From Cercophora sp. LCS_1 (Eukaryota > Ascomycota > Sordariomycetes > Sordariales > Lasiosphaeriaceae), in assembly GCA_036250225.1 (NCBI GenBank), contig JAPZLL010000004.1:868001-932000 (forward strand): a stretch of DNA of 64,000 nt, given 5' to 3'. The position numbers and the translations under genes were made by a program. Shown here in pieces: positions 29,931 to 41,146 of this stretch. Numbering within the stretch: the stretch's first letter is position 1; each line of letters opens with the position of its first letter. The notes beneath the pieces are model-generated. The model worked only from the letters and a program-made list of their open reading frames with translations. It was not told the origin of the DNA and did no database searches.

Positions 29931-32238
29931 TTTCCGCAAACTTGGATAGTAGGGTGGGTGGTGTAAAGGCTGAAGGTTGGAAGGTGAAGGTTGAAAGTTG
30001 AATGATAGATGATTAGATAGCTGATCAATGGTTGATTTGCTGGTCAATTTGCTGGTTGGTTGAAGGTTGAGGTTGGAGGTTGAAGGAGGAAAGGTTTAGC
30101 TTTCGTGGAAGAGGAAGGCGGATTTATACCTAGCCAAGCCTGGTAACCGTAAAGGTCTTTCGAACGCTGGTGGTGGCAACCTAGTTGAGGAAGGAGCTCG
30201 ATGTTGGCGGTACCGGTTTCGGATAACTTTAGGAAGGAACGTAGTGTTGCCCGGACAAATTCTGAGTGGTTTGAGGAAAGAACTTAATGAGAAAAATACT
30301 GTCTGAGGGGGCTGCTTGGTCAAGCTGGCCTTTCTAGAAGGCGAAACGCGGTTTTACCACTAGACGCGATCATGCGGCGAGTGGGTTGTTCAACCGACTT
30401 TGTCGAAGACCCAGTAACCCAGGGCGTAAAAAGACAGGAACAGAAAAAATATCAATGAGCTTTCAAGCGAACCTCTTAGCCAGTACGAACAACTTCAAGA
30501 TTAAAACAACAGAAACGGCTCATGGGCCAAGCGGTAAGGTAGGTAAATATTCCGCTTGGATATTAAGCATAGTTCCTTCCATGCCTCCCTTCCACTGCCT
30601 GGGGTCCAGGCCACGCAAACAGGCGATAAGAGCGTTCCTTCTGCAAGCCAGCCAGAGTCAAAACCCTCCTCCTCCTCCTTCCTTCCAACAGCCTCCTTAC
30701 CTGCCCAAACACGTACACCGGCAGGCATGCGGGCAACGGCCCTTTACCAGATGGTAGGTCGGTCAACTGCCTTAGCTATCCAAAGGTCAAAACAACAATT
30801 CTCCCAAGAGCTAGGTCTTTTTTTCACACACCCCACCTTCGTTTTCCACACATCGCCCCCTATACCTACACGAGGTAACTCTCGCTCGTCGATGCCTTTA
30901 AATGTCGTTAAAATGCCCCTGCCACCACACTGTCTACATTGCATTAAAATTATTGATGTATTTTCTGATTAATTGAACGTGTATTGAAAATTCTTGAACG
31001 CGCTAATTCATAAATACCAAGCCCTTTCTGGAACGAATAAAGACCCAAACGCAGCCATTGTTGGTCTGATGGCACCCATGGAAGGCTAGGGTCAAATACA
31101 GACACAGTGGATCAAAACCAAAAAATGGAGTGTACACAAAAAACAGAGCCTATCGAAATAGGGAATTAACTCCTTTTAATCAAGCCCATCACGTATGCTA
31201 GCAAATGCGTTTCCCCAGGGCCACAGACAGGCACGCATACACACACGTATAGGCAGGCAGAGACACACACAGGCACGAGCCGTCCGTAAGAGAATTATTA
31301 CCGGTAGCAGACAAAAGAGCTAAGGACAGCGCCATCGGAAAGGCGAGGCGAGCCGCCGAAACACCCGAGCAAAAGGAAGCAAGGCGTGCCAAGGAGTGCG
31401 AGCGATGGAAAGCCAGGAAAGTGGCCAAGGACAAGTAGTTGGACCGTCCAAGAACCAGGTTTGGGCTGAAGTTTTGTCACGAGATCTTGTCGAGACTGTT
31501 TTGTGAGGGGTAGTTGGACGGTCTAAGAAGTGGGCAATTGTCGTGGTTTTTTGAGCTGGCGAGTTATTGCCTTCTGTGATGGAGCATTCGAGCGGAAAAG
31601 CCAAGGCACCATTAGATAGGCAGTGAAATACATCATCTAGCGCGGCATCGTCGATACACTCTCCATCGCACATCAAAGTGGGCAACTGGAGGGCACATGT
31701 TATTCTCAGCAGTATAGTACAGGAGCTAACTCAAGATCAACTGTTCACTTGGCAAAAAGGCAACTTCCTAGCAGCTCGCTCCTAACTAGCCACGAAAGCC
31801 CTAGGAGAACGTTTCTTCCCTTCTTCCTCTCCTCGATTCTCCAACCGACCCCAAACCTGTGCGCGGGGGCAACTCTTTTCAGCCCAGTTGTCCGTCCAAA
31901 CAACCTCAGTCTTGGCAAGTTATACCAGGGCAGGCCTTCAACCCCCTCTATGGGGGCCGAGGATTGGTCGTATCCGGGGTTGTAGCACTTGTGCGCCGGA
32001 AACTCGTCGAGATGGTGTTCTGCCCTGACTGCCGGCGTGCGGGTAACAAGCTGGGCAGTATCAAGCCATGTCTTTGACTCGAGAAGGTCTGGAGGATGAT
32101 GAGGTTTAATCCCGTCCTGCCAAGGCGCGAGTTGTAGGCTCGAAGCGCTGTCGTTGCGTGTCTCGAACCCGTAGGTGATCACTTGAAAATAGTCTTGTGG
32201 ACCGCCAAAATGACGGCTCAAATCCTGACGAAAGCCAC
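29931..32238. other. 2.3 kb intergenic
   Basis: Imperfect GAAGGTTG repeats occupy 29970-30090, probably the 5' leader of the gene at 28478-29930. A near-duplicate of about 18 bases, AGTTGGACCGTCCAAGAA and AGTTGGACGGTCTAAGAA, occurs at about 31436 and 31511. An AT-rich patch lies at 30940-31010. Open frames at 31320-31685 and 31745-32242 (minus) have no recognisable content. Confidence 0.5.
29970..30090. repeat. Imperfect GAAGGTTG/GGTTG low-complexity repeat
   Basis: The octamer GAAGGTTG and variants (GAAGGTGAAGGTTGAAAGTTG; GGTTGGTTGAAGGTTGAGGTTGGAGGTTGAAGG) recur through this stretch immediately upstream of the minus-strand ATG at 29930. Confidence 0.65.
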
Positions 32239-33878
32239 TCACTTGTCAATACCCGGCCAATCAACCGTCGTACACTTCTGCTTGGCAACCCACGACTCGA
32301 TCTTTGCAACATCCCAACCACTGACGACCCGCTTCGCCTCGTTGCTCTTTTTCTTGACCGGCTTTCCGAGCTTGATCGAGTTCGCAAACGAGCACACCCC
32401 GTCTTCGAACTTGTACTGAAAGCATTCCTTGTAGCTGACACTCCTACACGCAGCTCGACAGTGCTCGGGCGACAAGTGCGCCAGTTCCTCATGGGCGTTG
32501 TACTCGGACTGCTTCTTCATCCGGTCCATCTTCCAGTCTTCCATGTTTAGATTGTTGGGGTCGGTGCGGTTGACATAGAAACGGTCCTCGGAGTTATTAT
32601 CCCAGTCCATGCGTTTCGACGTGATCTTGGGGGCCATGTATCGATGGTAAATATCCTTGATGAGCAGGGGCTGAGGCTCCCGGTGTTGATCCTGGGCTTG
32701 ATAAAAGTCGCGTTCAAACTTCCAGAAGGCGTCGATTTCCTCGCTGTTCATGTGATGCATCGTCGTGATGGGTTGGCACCAGTGCGATGGGCCATAAGGG
32801 ATCGTTGTTGATTTGTCTCCGTTGATGGTGGGCCACTAGACCGAGATGTCGTCAGTTTAAGCTTAATCAGTCTCGGTGGAGGATACTAGGATCGGGGTTT
32901 CACGACGGAAAGTTGATGTTGGTTCCACATGGTACGTAGTAACCTACTAACCTGCGGCACAGCGGACAGACTTACCATTTGCTCAACGCCAACATCGGAT
33001 TTTTCTTTGATAGCAACAGCAAAGACGTAGTCACCGCAGCATTCCTTGGAGGCTCGTTCATCGTACATGTTCCCAAGGCCGGGGTTCTTGCCGACCAGAT
33101 CCTCCATGGCTGCCCTGCTCACAATGTAGCCGGAACCGCCGTGTCCAAACGGAAAGTCGTTGAGCATGCTGACGCTTCCAAAATACCGCTTCTTGTTCGG
33201 GTCGATCTGGCGAAGCCATCTTGCCATGTTCGGGAGGAGCACGTACGTGTCCGCATCCACAAAGACATAAAAGTCGTAGCCGGGGCGCATCGCATAGGCT
33301 CTTTCGGCGATGTGAAGGTTCTTGTACTTGTCCAAGTCCCATCCTTCCTTGGCTGGGTCACCAACTTTGTTGCAGGTGTCGATGTCGACCTCGCAAGTCT
33401 TTTGTCGTCGGTAGAGATCAAAGTCAGGGTTCCCCTCCATGACTTCGGGCAGCACCTTCTCGAGGCTGTCGAAGACGGTGTAGCCCCCAATGTTCTGGTT
33501 TGCATCGCCAAAGATGAGGAAATCTGGCAGACACTTGAGCATGGTCATGAGCTGCGTTGGGATGCGCGCAAAGGATTCGGAGGCCCCCGTCTTCATGACC
33601 AAGAGGAAGTTGCTAGTGTCAGGGACATTTTCGCAAACGGAGAGGTAGTCGTCGGGTTCAGGTCGTGTTCCATGATAACTTGTGAAACCAGCATGGTGGT
33701 TGTGTGCGAGATTGTCTCCAAAGGCACCCTGAGGAGCATGTTGATTGTCGTGGGGGTCTTCGTGGAAGGAGCTGAGGTTCAGTTCTGACCATTCGCCAAG
33801 GTGCATGGGCGTGCCGAGCAAGACAAGCAGGCCTACAGCTGTCAGGGCAAAGATGGCAACAGTCTTTTTGGATAACAT
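32239..33878 (-). CDS. Type II membrane glycosyltransferase, GT31/Fringe-like, with PAN-like C-terminal region, 499 aa
   Basis: Probably adds sugars to glycoproteins in the Golgi; donor and acceptor unknown. Exons 32976-33878 and 32239-32835, with an intron of 140 bases. An N-terminal anchor (about residues 7-23, VAIFALTAVGLLVLLGT) is followed by a stem and a catalytic domain that starts near NFLLVMKTGASESFARIPTQ, carries the metal-binding DxD in YVFVDADTYVLLPN near residue 230, and continues through FGHGGSGYIVSRAAM and the exon join WPTINGDKSTTIPYG, HWCQPITTMHHM. From about residue 425 there is a cysteine-bearing segment (SPEHCRAACRSVSYKECFQYKFEDGVCSF) like a PAN/apple module. The stop at 32239 overlaps a donor-like GTGAGT, but no useful continuation was found. 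Confidence 0.85.
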
Positions 33879-35400
33879 GGTTGCGGGCCGCTAAAAGAGG
33901 GGTTTGGTCGGTATGTTGGTGTCTTGGGAAGGAGCATCTCGGGGGCAGGGAGACACCTCTTTCTCCCTGGAATTCAAGATTCGCTGGACAAGCTGGACAA
34001 GCTGGACAAGAGTGAATAAGGTGGAAAAAGATCGGGCGTGAAGATCATCTTCAGATCGGATGCCTGGGATGGGACAGGGGAAATACGAGGGGTTATCCGC
34101 GGTGTCACCCTTGCGTGTAAGCCCACTGTCTCCAGTTCGGAGGTGGGCCTGCAACGAGCCGTTTGGTTGCTTACCCCTGACATTTGCGATGATTGCGCCT
34201 TCCAGAATCACAGCAGACCCTGCGGCTGTGTGCATCGGACGGATTGAAGCATGTCATAGCAGTTTTATCCCCAATCTTCCTTGCAGTTCCTTTCGAAGCA
34301 ACCTTCTCAGGTTTGCCAGTCATTTCCCTACTCGTCTTTATTCCGCGAGACCACTCGCATTTTGTCGCAACCCAGTCCCAGCAAGTGGCAACTTTGTGCC
34401 ACATCAACTTCCTCTTTGGGGCAGTGATGGAGGCCAATCCAACCCGTTGGATTCCACCTTGGATGTTTCGTCGTTCCGGCATCCGAATCCTGACCGCTGC
34501 CGCTCGGGCGGGCGGGCGGCCGGGGACATACGAAGACCCCTTAGAAACGACCAAAACGACCTTTTAGATTGACGGGCGCATTTCCGCATTGCCCTTACTC
34601 GCAGTACGGCACAACCAGATGGTGGTATCCTCCACCCTGCGAGCGGCCACCGGGTTCCGCTCCCAGTCGCTGGGCGGCTCTCCTTGTTCCATTCGCCTGC
34701 ACAAACGACCAAAGTAGATGGGGCCGCATACCCTTTGGCCCAAGAAAACAGCTCCTCCGAATGAGTGCCTGGTGGCTAATGTTGTCCCCTAATTGTGAGC
34801 AGTTGCCACCTAAGTGGCGCTTGACATTGGGTTGTGCGGCCCGCGATACGGAAAGTTCCTCAAGATTGTAACCGGGTCGCCGGTTTGGTCAACCGAAAAG
34901 GGTCCAGGACCGTTTGACAGCGGGGAAAGGCTTGTTTTTCAGTGACTAAACCTATTTTTAGCGGGACCTTTGCAGCACCCCAACGTTGTGATAACAACGG
35001 CTTGGCGGAGCGGTTCGTTTGCAACTCAACTACGAGCCGAAGCGAACAGGGAACGTGGCATTTTGAAAGCGAAGTGGACATTCTCGGCCTGGGAACTTTC
35101 TTAGGTCTGGCTACTTTTCTTGGCAATTTGCCTAGGGCTGAGGTTGGCTCGTCTTATGGACTGTGGCCGTCAATACGAACATCTTGCGACAATGCGGGAC
35201 CGAAGTCACCGGCGGCACAGCCAAGACGGATGGCCAAAGCGACGGAACGTATGCACTCTGAAGAACTGAGCTTAGTTCTGGTAGGTGTAAGACAGCCCTT
35301 GTCTGGCGTGCTGGCGCTTGACTAGCCCAGATCCTGGATGTTGCGGCATTTCGTTTACGAAGGCGACCCCAAGTCCATCTCCAACGCGTTCCCTGCGGTC
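33879..35400. other. 1.5 kb intergenic
   Basis: Promoter side of the glycosyltransferase gene and 3' side of the GPI-protein gene. A nine-base tandem repeat lies at 33983-34010. Open frames here are short, overlapping and motif-free. The palindrome-like CCGGGTCGCCGG at about 34879 recurs at about 43489. Confidence 0.5.
33983..34010. repeat. GCTGGACAA tandem repeat, three units
   Basis: Three exact head-to-tail copies of the nine-base unit, about 100 bases upstream of the glycosyltransferase start, probably within its promoter or leader. Confidence 0.85.
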
Positions 35401-36366
35401 TTATAGCATCATGGCCAGCCCCGCCATGGCCAGTGCCCACAATGAAGAGCGGGCCCTCTCAACACCATCAGTGGGCGGTGTCCCACCGTTGGTCGCAACC
35501 CTCCCACAGGACAGCCACCCAGCACTGTCATGAAGCTGGCCACCGTCGCCAAAGTGCGACCAAGTTAGCAAAACCGGCCAGATTTTGCTATCCGCTTGCT
35601 GCAAAGCCGTTCGGTTACCCTTCTGCGAGAAGGGCGGAAACCCCGCAGCGAAGAACCGCTGAGCGCCACCATTATCGCCGGGTGGAAGCTCTGGAGGACA
35701 AGCCTGTCAGTTCCCTGCTAAGCCAATCGCATTCCCCAGGGCGCTGAGGCAAAGAAACCACTCACCGTAGGCGGCGCCGTTGTCCGCGCCCAAGAGACCT
35801 TTACAGCTCTCGGGAATCTTCAAGTCAACACACCCTTGGTCTGTTCCGCTTGTCGCCACGCTATATGCTTGGAGCTGGGAGATGCACCCATCCGGCAGCA
35901 GGTCGCTACAGGACCCGCTACTGTCAGGCTTGTCGGTCCCTCTGGATGGCAGCCCATTCTGGAAGACAATCGCGCACAACCGCCAGTCGCTGGTTTTGTA
36001 GCCGTTGCTCAGCTCGGTCGGAGGGGTGATGGATAGCGTAGTGGCCGCAAAGAACTGACTTTTGTCGACCTCTGGCGCGTTTGCGTCGGTCAGCGGCACA
36101 TTGGTGAACGTTGACACGGTTAGCCGCCACCCGGTGACCTGGTTGCTTGTCCCGACGATGGGGCCGGCGGGTATGGAAGTATTATACCCGACAACGGGGT
36201 AGAGGACATTACCGGCCGTCGCCGAGGTCGCATCGGCGAAGGTATTTGCCGGAATGCCGTATGGCCCGGGCTGGGAAGAGAGGTCGCCGCCGACATAGGA
36301 CTGTGCAAGGGCGACGACAGGGAGAAACGATATAAAGACGGTTCGGCACAGCGGACGGCGACGCAT
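35401..36366 (-). CDS. Secreted GPI-anchored protein of unknown function, 296 aa
   Basis: Exons 35766-36366 and 35401-35690 (75-base intron, GTGAGT donor, CTGAC branch, CCAG acceptor). Exon 1 encodes a signal peptide (MRRRPLCRTVFISFLPVVALAQ) and a beta-rich extracellular domain (NVLYPVVGYNTSIPAGPIVGTSNQVTGWRL, SDWRLCAIVFQNGL) with cysteines in SCSDL, GCISQ, GCVDL and SCKGL. Without splicing the frame stops soon after as a 219-residue protein; the splice instead adds 95 residues ending in a spacer NGGTPPTDGVERARS and the hydrophobic tail SLWALAMAGLAMML, which has the form of a GPI-attachment signal. This strongly supports the join, which is 891 bases and in frame. The protein is probably a plasma-membrane or cell-wall protein. 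Family not recognised. Confidence 0.72.
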
Positions 36367-37138
36367 CGCGCACAGTTCACAGCCAAATGTCGGTGGTTGA
36401 CAGACGTGAGTTGGGCGATGTGCGACGTGATGACGCGGACTTGGATGGGGGCTTATCTGCAGTCCTGCAGGACATCCGCATCCGTCAACAGCAACTCTAA
36501 TTCTAAGAGGCTGCTACGCTGCGCTACGCTGCGGCTGACCTCGTTGACGACTCACCCTGTGAATTTTGTTACCAAACCGGAGGCGCGTAAGAACCAAGGC
36601 GCCAGAGTGCGTGCTGTTTGCACCTGTCGATTCTCGTGACTCGAGAGCCGTGTAACCACCTCACTTGGGACTTGTGCGATGTGCTACAATCGCGATCGGA
36701 ACGCCATTCTCGTGAGAGCCATTGGGAGGGATGTGCAGGCTGGGCTTGCTCACTGCACCTTTTGCAACTACGGCGCGAACCTTGTGGGGCCAACGCCACC
36801 GCGCATCCGAACAAGAAATGGCCCTCTGTGGTGAATCAATCTGGGAGAAAGAGGCCCGGAAAATATTGCATGGCATCAAACATCGTTCCAGAGGACCCTG
36901 GGAAATTTCCCCAGCATTTGGAATTTGATAATATGCCCGCGCCCGCTGCCATGTGACCGTGACGCGGTGTTGCGTTGTCCCTGGGATGTATTTTTCTGTT
37001 CATCACGGCTCTTTGCTGAGAGAGTCGACGTCTTTCTGCACACCACCCCCATGATCCAAGCATCGACCTCACCCAAAACTGTGGAGACTCAAGCTTCATT
37101 CAAAAATTTGGTGCCATTTCATTGAGGCCGACTTTCGA
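36367..37138. other. Intergenic between the GPI-protein gene and the P450 gene
   Basis: Both neighbours are on the minus strand, so this holds the promoter of the first and the 3' end of the second. A short near-tandem GCTACGCTGC repeat lies at about 36511-36535. No gene is seen. Confidence 0.5.
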
Positions 37139-38888
37139 CTAGCGGGTGACCGGGACCAGCTGTACCAGAAGCGGAATCTTGACCCACAACAAATGCACCT
37201 TTTGATCCAACCAGTCGGTATCTTCATCCGCTAGAATGATGTCGAAGTTGAAGAGAACTTTGGCGAGAATAATCCGCATCTCGACGTATGCCAGACTGCA
37301 GCAAAGCGCATTAATACCCCGCACTTTTAGGGGTGAGTGAGGCAAGAGAAGACTCACTTGCGACCAACACAATTCCTCGGGCCAGCAGAGAAAGGCTGGA
37401 ACGCCTCCAACCTATCCCCCGCAAACTTTGGATCATGCATGAATCGCTCCGGATGGAAACCAAAAGGATCTGTAAAGTTTTCCTCGCTGTGGTACGTGGC
37501 CCAGGTAAAGATGGACACCACAGTCTTATTCCTCTGTGTCAGCCGCAGCCTTGTTTTGGCCCTCTCATGGGTTGCCCAGGGGCTACTCACATCCTCAGGC
37601 ACATCAACGCCAGCGATACTCACGCTCCCTGTCCCCTTGGGAACCTGTCGGGGCATACCAAACGGCGTAGGCGGGTATCGTCTCATGGCCTCATTGAGAC
37701 AAGCCAGCATATAATCCAGCCCATTGACCGATGTGAAATTGATCTCATCCTCCGTCTTGAAGGTGGACCGCACCTCGTCCGTCACTTTTTTCATCGCCTC
37801 GGGGTTTTTGAGGAGGAAATATGTGACCCCCGAGAGTAGGGTAGCTGTAGTCTCCGACCCAGCCCCGATCAGTGTACTAGCATTCATGTTCAGTCGATCC
37901 AGGCCCATGTTCTATTTATCGTCAGCTTTCCCATACCCACCACTCATCTTTCCAGGGGGACAGAAAGAAAACTCACCCACTCCTCCCTCTTCCCCAACCA
38001 CCCCTCAATCAAATCCGGCCTCCCGCCCTTCACCTCCATCCGCCTCCCCAACTTCTCCTTTGTCCTCTCAAGATGCGCCCTCCTACTCTTCATCAGCGGA
38101 ACCAACACCCTCCCCACAAATCCCCACATCCCCAACATCTTGAGCGCGATGATCACCGGCCCCCAATCCAACCCCTTGCTCAACGCCGTCACCCATCCAT
38201 CCTCCTTTCCGCGTTCCAACGACCCAAACGGCTCACCAAAGGCTAGGTCCCCGATAATATCAAAGGTCGTCCAGTTATACCACCTCACAATATCCACCGT
38301 TCGTCCCTTTTCGCCACCTGTGACGGCATCTTTGGTGTCGGTGTCAACAGCGACGTTCCGTAGCTGGCGGATTAATAAGTCGACGTATTTAGTTATGATC
38401 CCCTCCTGCTCGCGCATCGCCCGCTCACTAAACTGCGGGGCTATGGTGCGCCGCAACAGGGCGTGGTTGGTATCGTCTTCGCCTAGGATCGAGGGCGGGG
38501 CGCCCGCTGTGCGGTACATGGTGGGCCATTTTGGGAGGCCCTTGTGGGTGCCGCCGCCGTAGATGTCGCGCCATGCGGAGGGGTCGGTGAAGGCGAGTTG
38601 GTCCGGCGCGATGCGGATGACGGGCCCGTATTTGGTGTGCAGCGGGAGGACTTTGACGGGGAGGGTGTTGGTGGCGAGGTGGTAGATGTAGGGGAGGTGG
38701 GAGGCGCGCCAGAGGATAGGGCCGGGGATGTGGGAGAGGGGGTGGAGGTAGAGGTTGTAGAGGGCGTGGAGGAGGTGGTAGAGTGTTGCCTACGTGTATT
38801 GGGCGTCAGTTTGGACGGGGAGGAGGGAAGAAAGGGGAGGAGGTACCGTGAGGACAATGACGCCGAGGAGGGTTAGGATTGTGGACAT
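37139..38888 (-). CDS. Cytochrome P450, CYP65-like monooxygenase, 502 aa
   Basis: Haem monooxygenase anchored in the ER; substrate unknown. Exons: 38847-38888, 37977-38789, 37591-37911, 37358-37533, 37139-37295; introns 57-65 bases. The N-terminus is a hydrophobic anchor split by the first intron (MSTILTLLGVIVLT then ATLYHLLHALYNLYLHPL). Key motifs are all present: I-helix AGSETTATLL near residue 302, ExxR in NEAMRRYPP near 359, PERF in FHPERFMHDP, and the haem loop FSAGPRNCVGRNLAYVEMR with its axial Cys near 447. Overall it resembles isotrichodermin C-15 hydroxylase-type fungal P450s. Such enzymes often belong to secondary-metabolite clusters; here no synthase or other tailoring gene lies next to it, so it may be a detoxifying or orphan enzyme. 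The 42-base first exon is the least certain part. Confidence 0.92.
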
Positions 38889-39653
38889 GTTGGTGGTTAG
38901 TTAGAGTTGAGCTGGGTGAGAGTGGGAACAGTAGTTTTAGCTTTCGGTTGGTGTCTGGGTGAAGAGGGGAGATATATGATGCGAATCCCGCCGTGCCTAG
39001 GACGATGATGTGGGCGCGGAACTTGGATGTCGGTCGACGGTGTTTGTACTTCTACCAACTGGCCAAGTGGCCACGAGTTGGTCGGCTTTGTGGTCGTCGT
39101 ACTCGACGCCAGCCCCGTAAAACTAACTGTCCGCGATCTGTTCAATGCTGGTGCGACGGGCTTGATATTGAGGACAACTGAGGACAAGGCTGTGTCGCTC
39201 CAACGGTCGGATTACACTAGTATCCTCCCCCCCTGTTGGTGGGCGGATGATGATGGGTGTCCCGAGCTCCAGGGTATCATGTCAGGATGGTACCAAGGAC
39301 CAAGGACCTATCGGGCCCGTCTGCTTACTGTGACAACTTGCCGAAACGCGCTGCCAATTGAGCCGTCCCCGAGGAGACCAAATGAGATCCCGGCCGTCCA
39401 GTGATCATACTCCAGCATCGAGATCAACATTTAACCCAAAAAACCCGAATGAGTTTGCCTAGATGATTATCTTACTGACACCCGTCCCAACACCGGCGAT
39501 ATATAGAATGAGAAAAACAAACAAGACCTTGCCATTGACCCCTCGGACGCCACCCTGGTGCTGTTAACGTACCCTGATCTGATGCAGCCAAACATAAGCA
39601 TAATGTACGGGCCGACATATATACAACGCATGCGTTTCCAACTTTCCGTATTC
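38889..39653. other. Intergenic upstream of the P450 gene
   Basis: Holds the P450 promoter and the 3' side of the GH76 gene. No gene, repeat or clear regulatory site is seen. Confidence 0.5.
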
Positions 39654-41146
39654 TTAGTCCCCAAGACTCATCCAGCCCCACAGGCCGACGCTGCTCCCCA
39701 GGAACAGAATCGTCAGGATCGCAGCGCCAGCCCGGTCACCCGTCGTGATGGGACCCAATTGCTCAAACGTGTCTTTGCTGCGGCTACCGGCGTTGGGATC
39801 ACCTCTGCTGATGCCACCCGTGAGGTTGGTTGCTGGTGGGTCGGCCTGGTCGATGAGTAGACTAGACACGGCGGCCAGCACGCTCATAGCCTCGCCGGCG
39901 CCGGAAGTCTTGTCGACAGCCACGTCTACATAGACGCCACCCGACCAGTAGAATCCACACTGGCGTCCCGACGCACCACCGGTGCACTGCTTGACCGCAG
40001 CTTCAGCCGATGTGCGGAGCACCGGCAGGATTGTGTCGCGCGTGAAGGGCGCAATCTGCGTCACAACTGACAGCCAGCGGTGCGCATAGCCCTTGAAGCT
40101 CAACATGTCGGCCGTGCAGGCGCCCTGGCGACCCTCGCATGGGATCTCAAAAGCAACGCCCGTCTCGAAGAAATCGCGCATGATGCCCTCGAGAAGCTTC
40201 TCAACGCGCCCCTTCCAGAGCGGTGAACCGTCCGTGTAGTTGTACATAAAGGCACTGCCGTGGAGCAGAAGCGCCGCGTTGTAGCTGAACTGGGCCTTGT
40301 TGATGTCAGTGCAGTTGTGCTCGACGTGGCCGCCGTCATACACCGCCCAATTCTCGTTGTCGATATACCCAACATTCCACAGCCACTCAAACGTCTTCTC
40401 GGCCCAGCCGGCATACGTCTCGTTCAGCGTGTATCGTGCAAGACGGGCACCGAGGTTGAAGAAGCACGCGTTGGCAATCGTGTTCTTGTAGTTGTATCCC
40501 ATGTTCGTTGGGGGTACCTGCCATCGCAAACCGCCATTGCAAGTGTCGTCGTGACGCTCCGGGGCCGCCTGGGTGTTGAAGACGGCCTGTGCCAACGCCA
40601 GCCATTGCGGCTTGTCTTCGGGGGGGTTGGGGAACTTGTTCTCCGCCGCCAACATCGCCGACATGCCCCAAAAGCCCTGATCGTCGTTACCCAGCGAGGC
40701 CGTGTGGTTCGGCGGCATGTAGTCCTCGTTCGGTCCCGTCTGGTGAATCATACCCTCCTCGATCACATGGTTATAGCTCGGGTCCCCCGTGAGATGCCAG
40801 TAGTCGACGTATGTGCCCATCATCGCGCCGCCTTCCCACCAGTAGTAGTCGCCCTTGTGCTCGGTCGGAGGCCCTGGAAGAATACCTGGAATCTCTCCCG
40901 TCTTGTTTCCCTGATAGAAAAGCATCAGGTCGTAGGCCAGTGTTCGTGCGGACTCCTTGATCTGCTCTGTAGCCCCATGTTAGCCCATGCCAACCACGTC
41001 TCTCCTATTGCTCTTGCGCAAGGCGGCGAGTGCATACCAACGGTGTCGATCTTGTAGTATTGTGCCTGGGCGGCCGGCAGCATGCTGCTTGCCGCAAGCG
41101 CCGCCGCCAGCCATCGGGCTGGAGACGTTGCTAATGATGCCACCAT
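39654..41146 (-). CDS. GPI-anchored GH76 mannosidase/transglycosidase, Dcw1/Dfg5 type, 473 aa
   Basis: Cell-surface enzyme thought to act on the alpha-1,6-mannan of GPI anchors and attach glycoproteins to wall glucan. Exons 41038-41146 and 39654-40966 (71-base intron; join DTVEQIKESARTLAYDLM). A signal peptide (LAAALAASSMLPAAQA) is followed by the (alpha/alpha)6 barrel. Family landmarks are YYWWEGGAMMGTYVDYW, the paired catalytic aspartates in SLGNDDQGFWGMSAM near residues 131-132, CNGGLRWQ, NYKNTIANACFF, and FSYNAALLLHG. The region after about residue 420 is a Ser/Thr/Gly spacer and then a hydrophobic tail (AGAAILTILFLGSSVGLWGW), consistent with GPI attachment. Length and order are normal for the family. 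Confidence 0.93.

Noticed and set aside
31745..32242. Possible extra exon after the glycosyltransferase, suggested by GTGAGT overlapping the stop
   Set aside because: The nearest acceptors give introns too short to splice, the protein already ends where the family normally does, and the downstream frame has no similarity.
32979..33788. 269-codon frame antisense to the glycosyltransferase
   Set aside because: Mirror of conserved coding sequence; no independent features.
37139..38888. Secondary-metabolite cluster around the P450
   Set aside because: No polyketide, peptide or terpene synthase, transporter or regulator lies next to it; the methyltransferase is 14 kb away with unrelated genes between.
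40260..41057. 265-codon frame antisense to the GH76 gene
   Set aside because: Fully explained as the opposite strand of a well-conserved gene.
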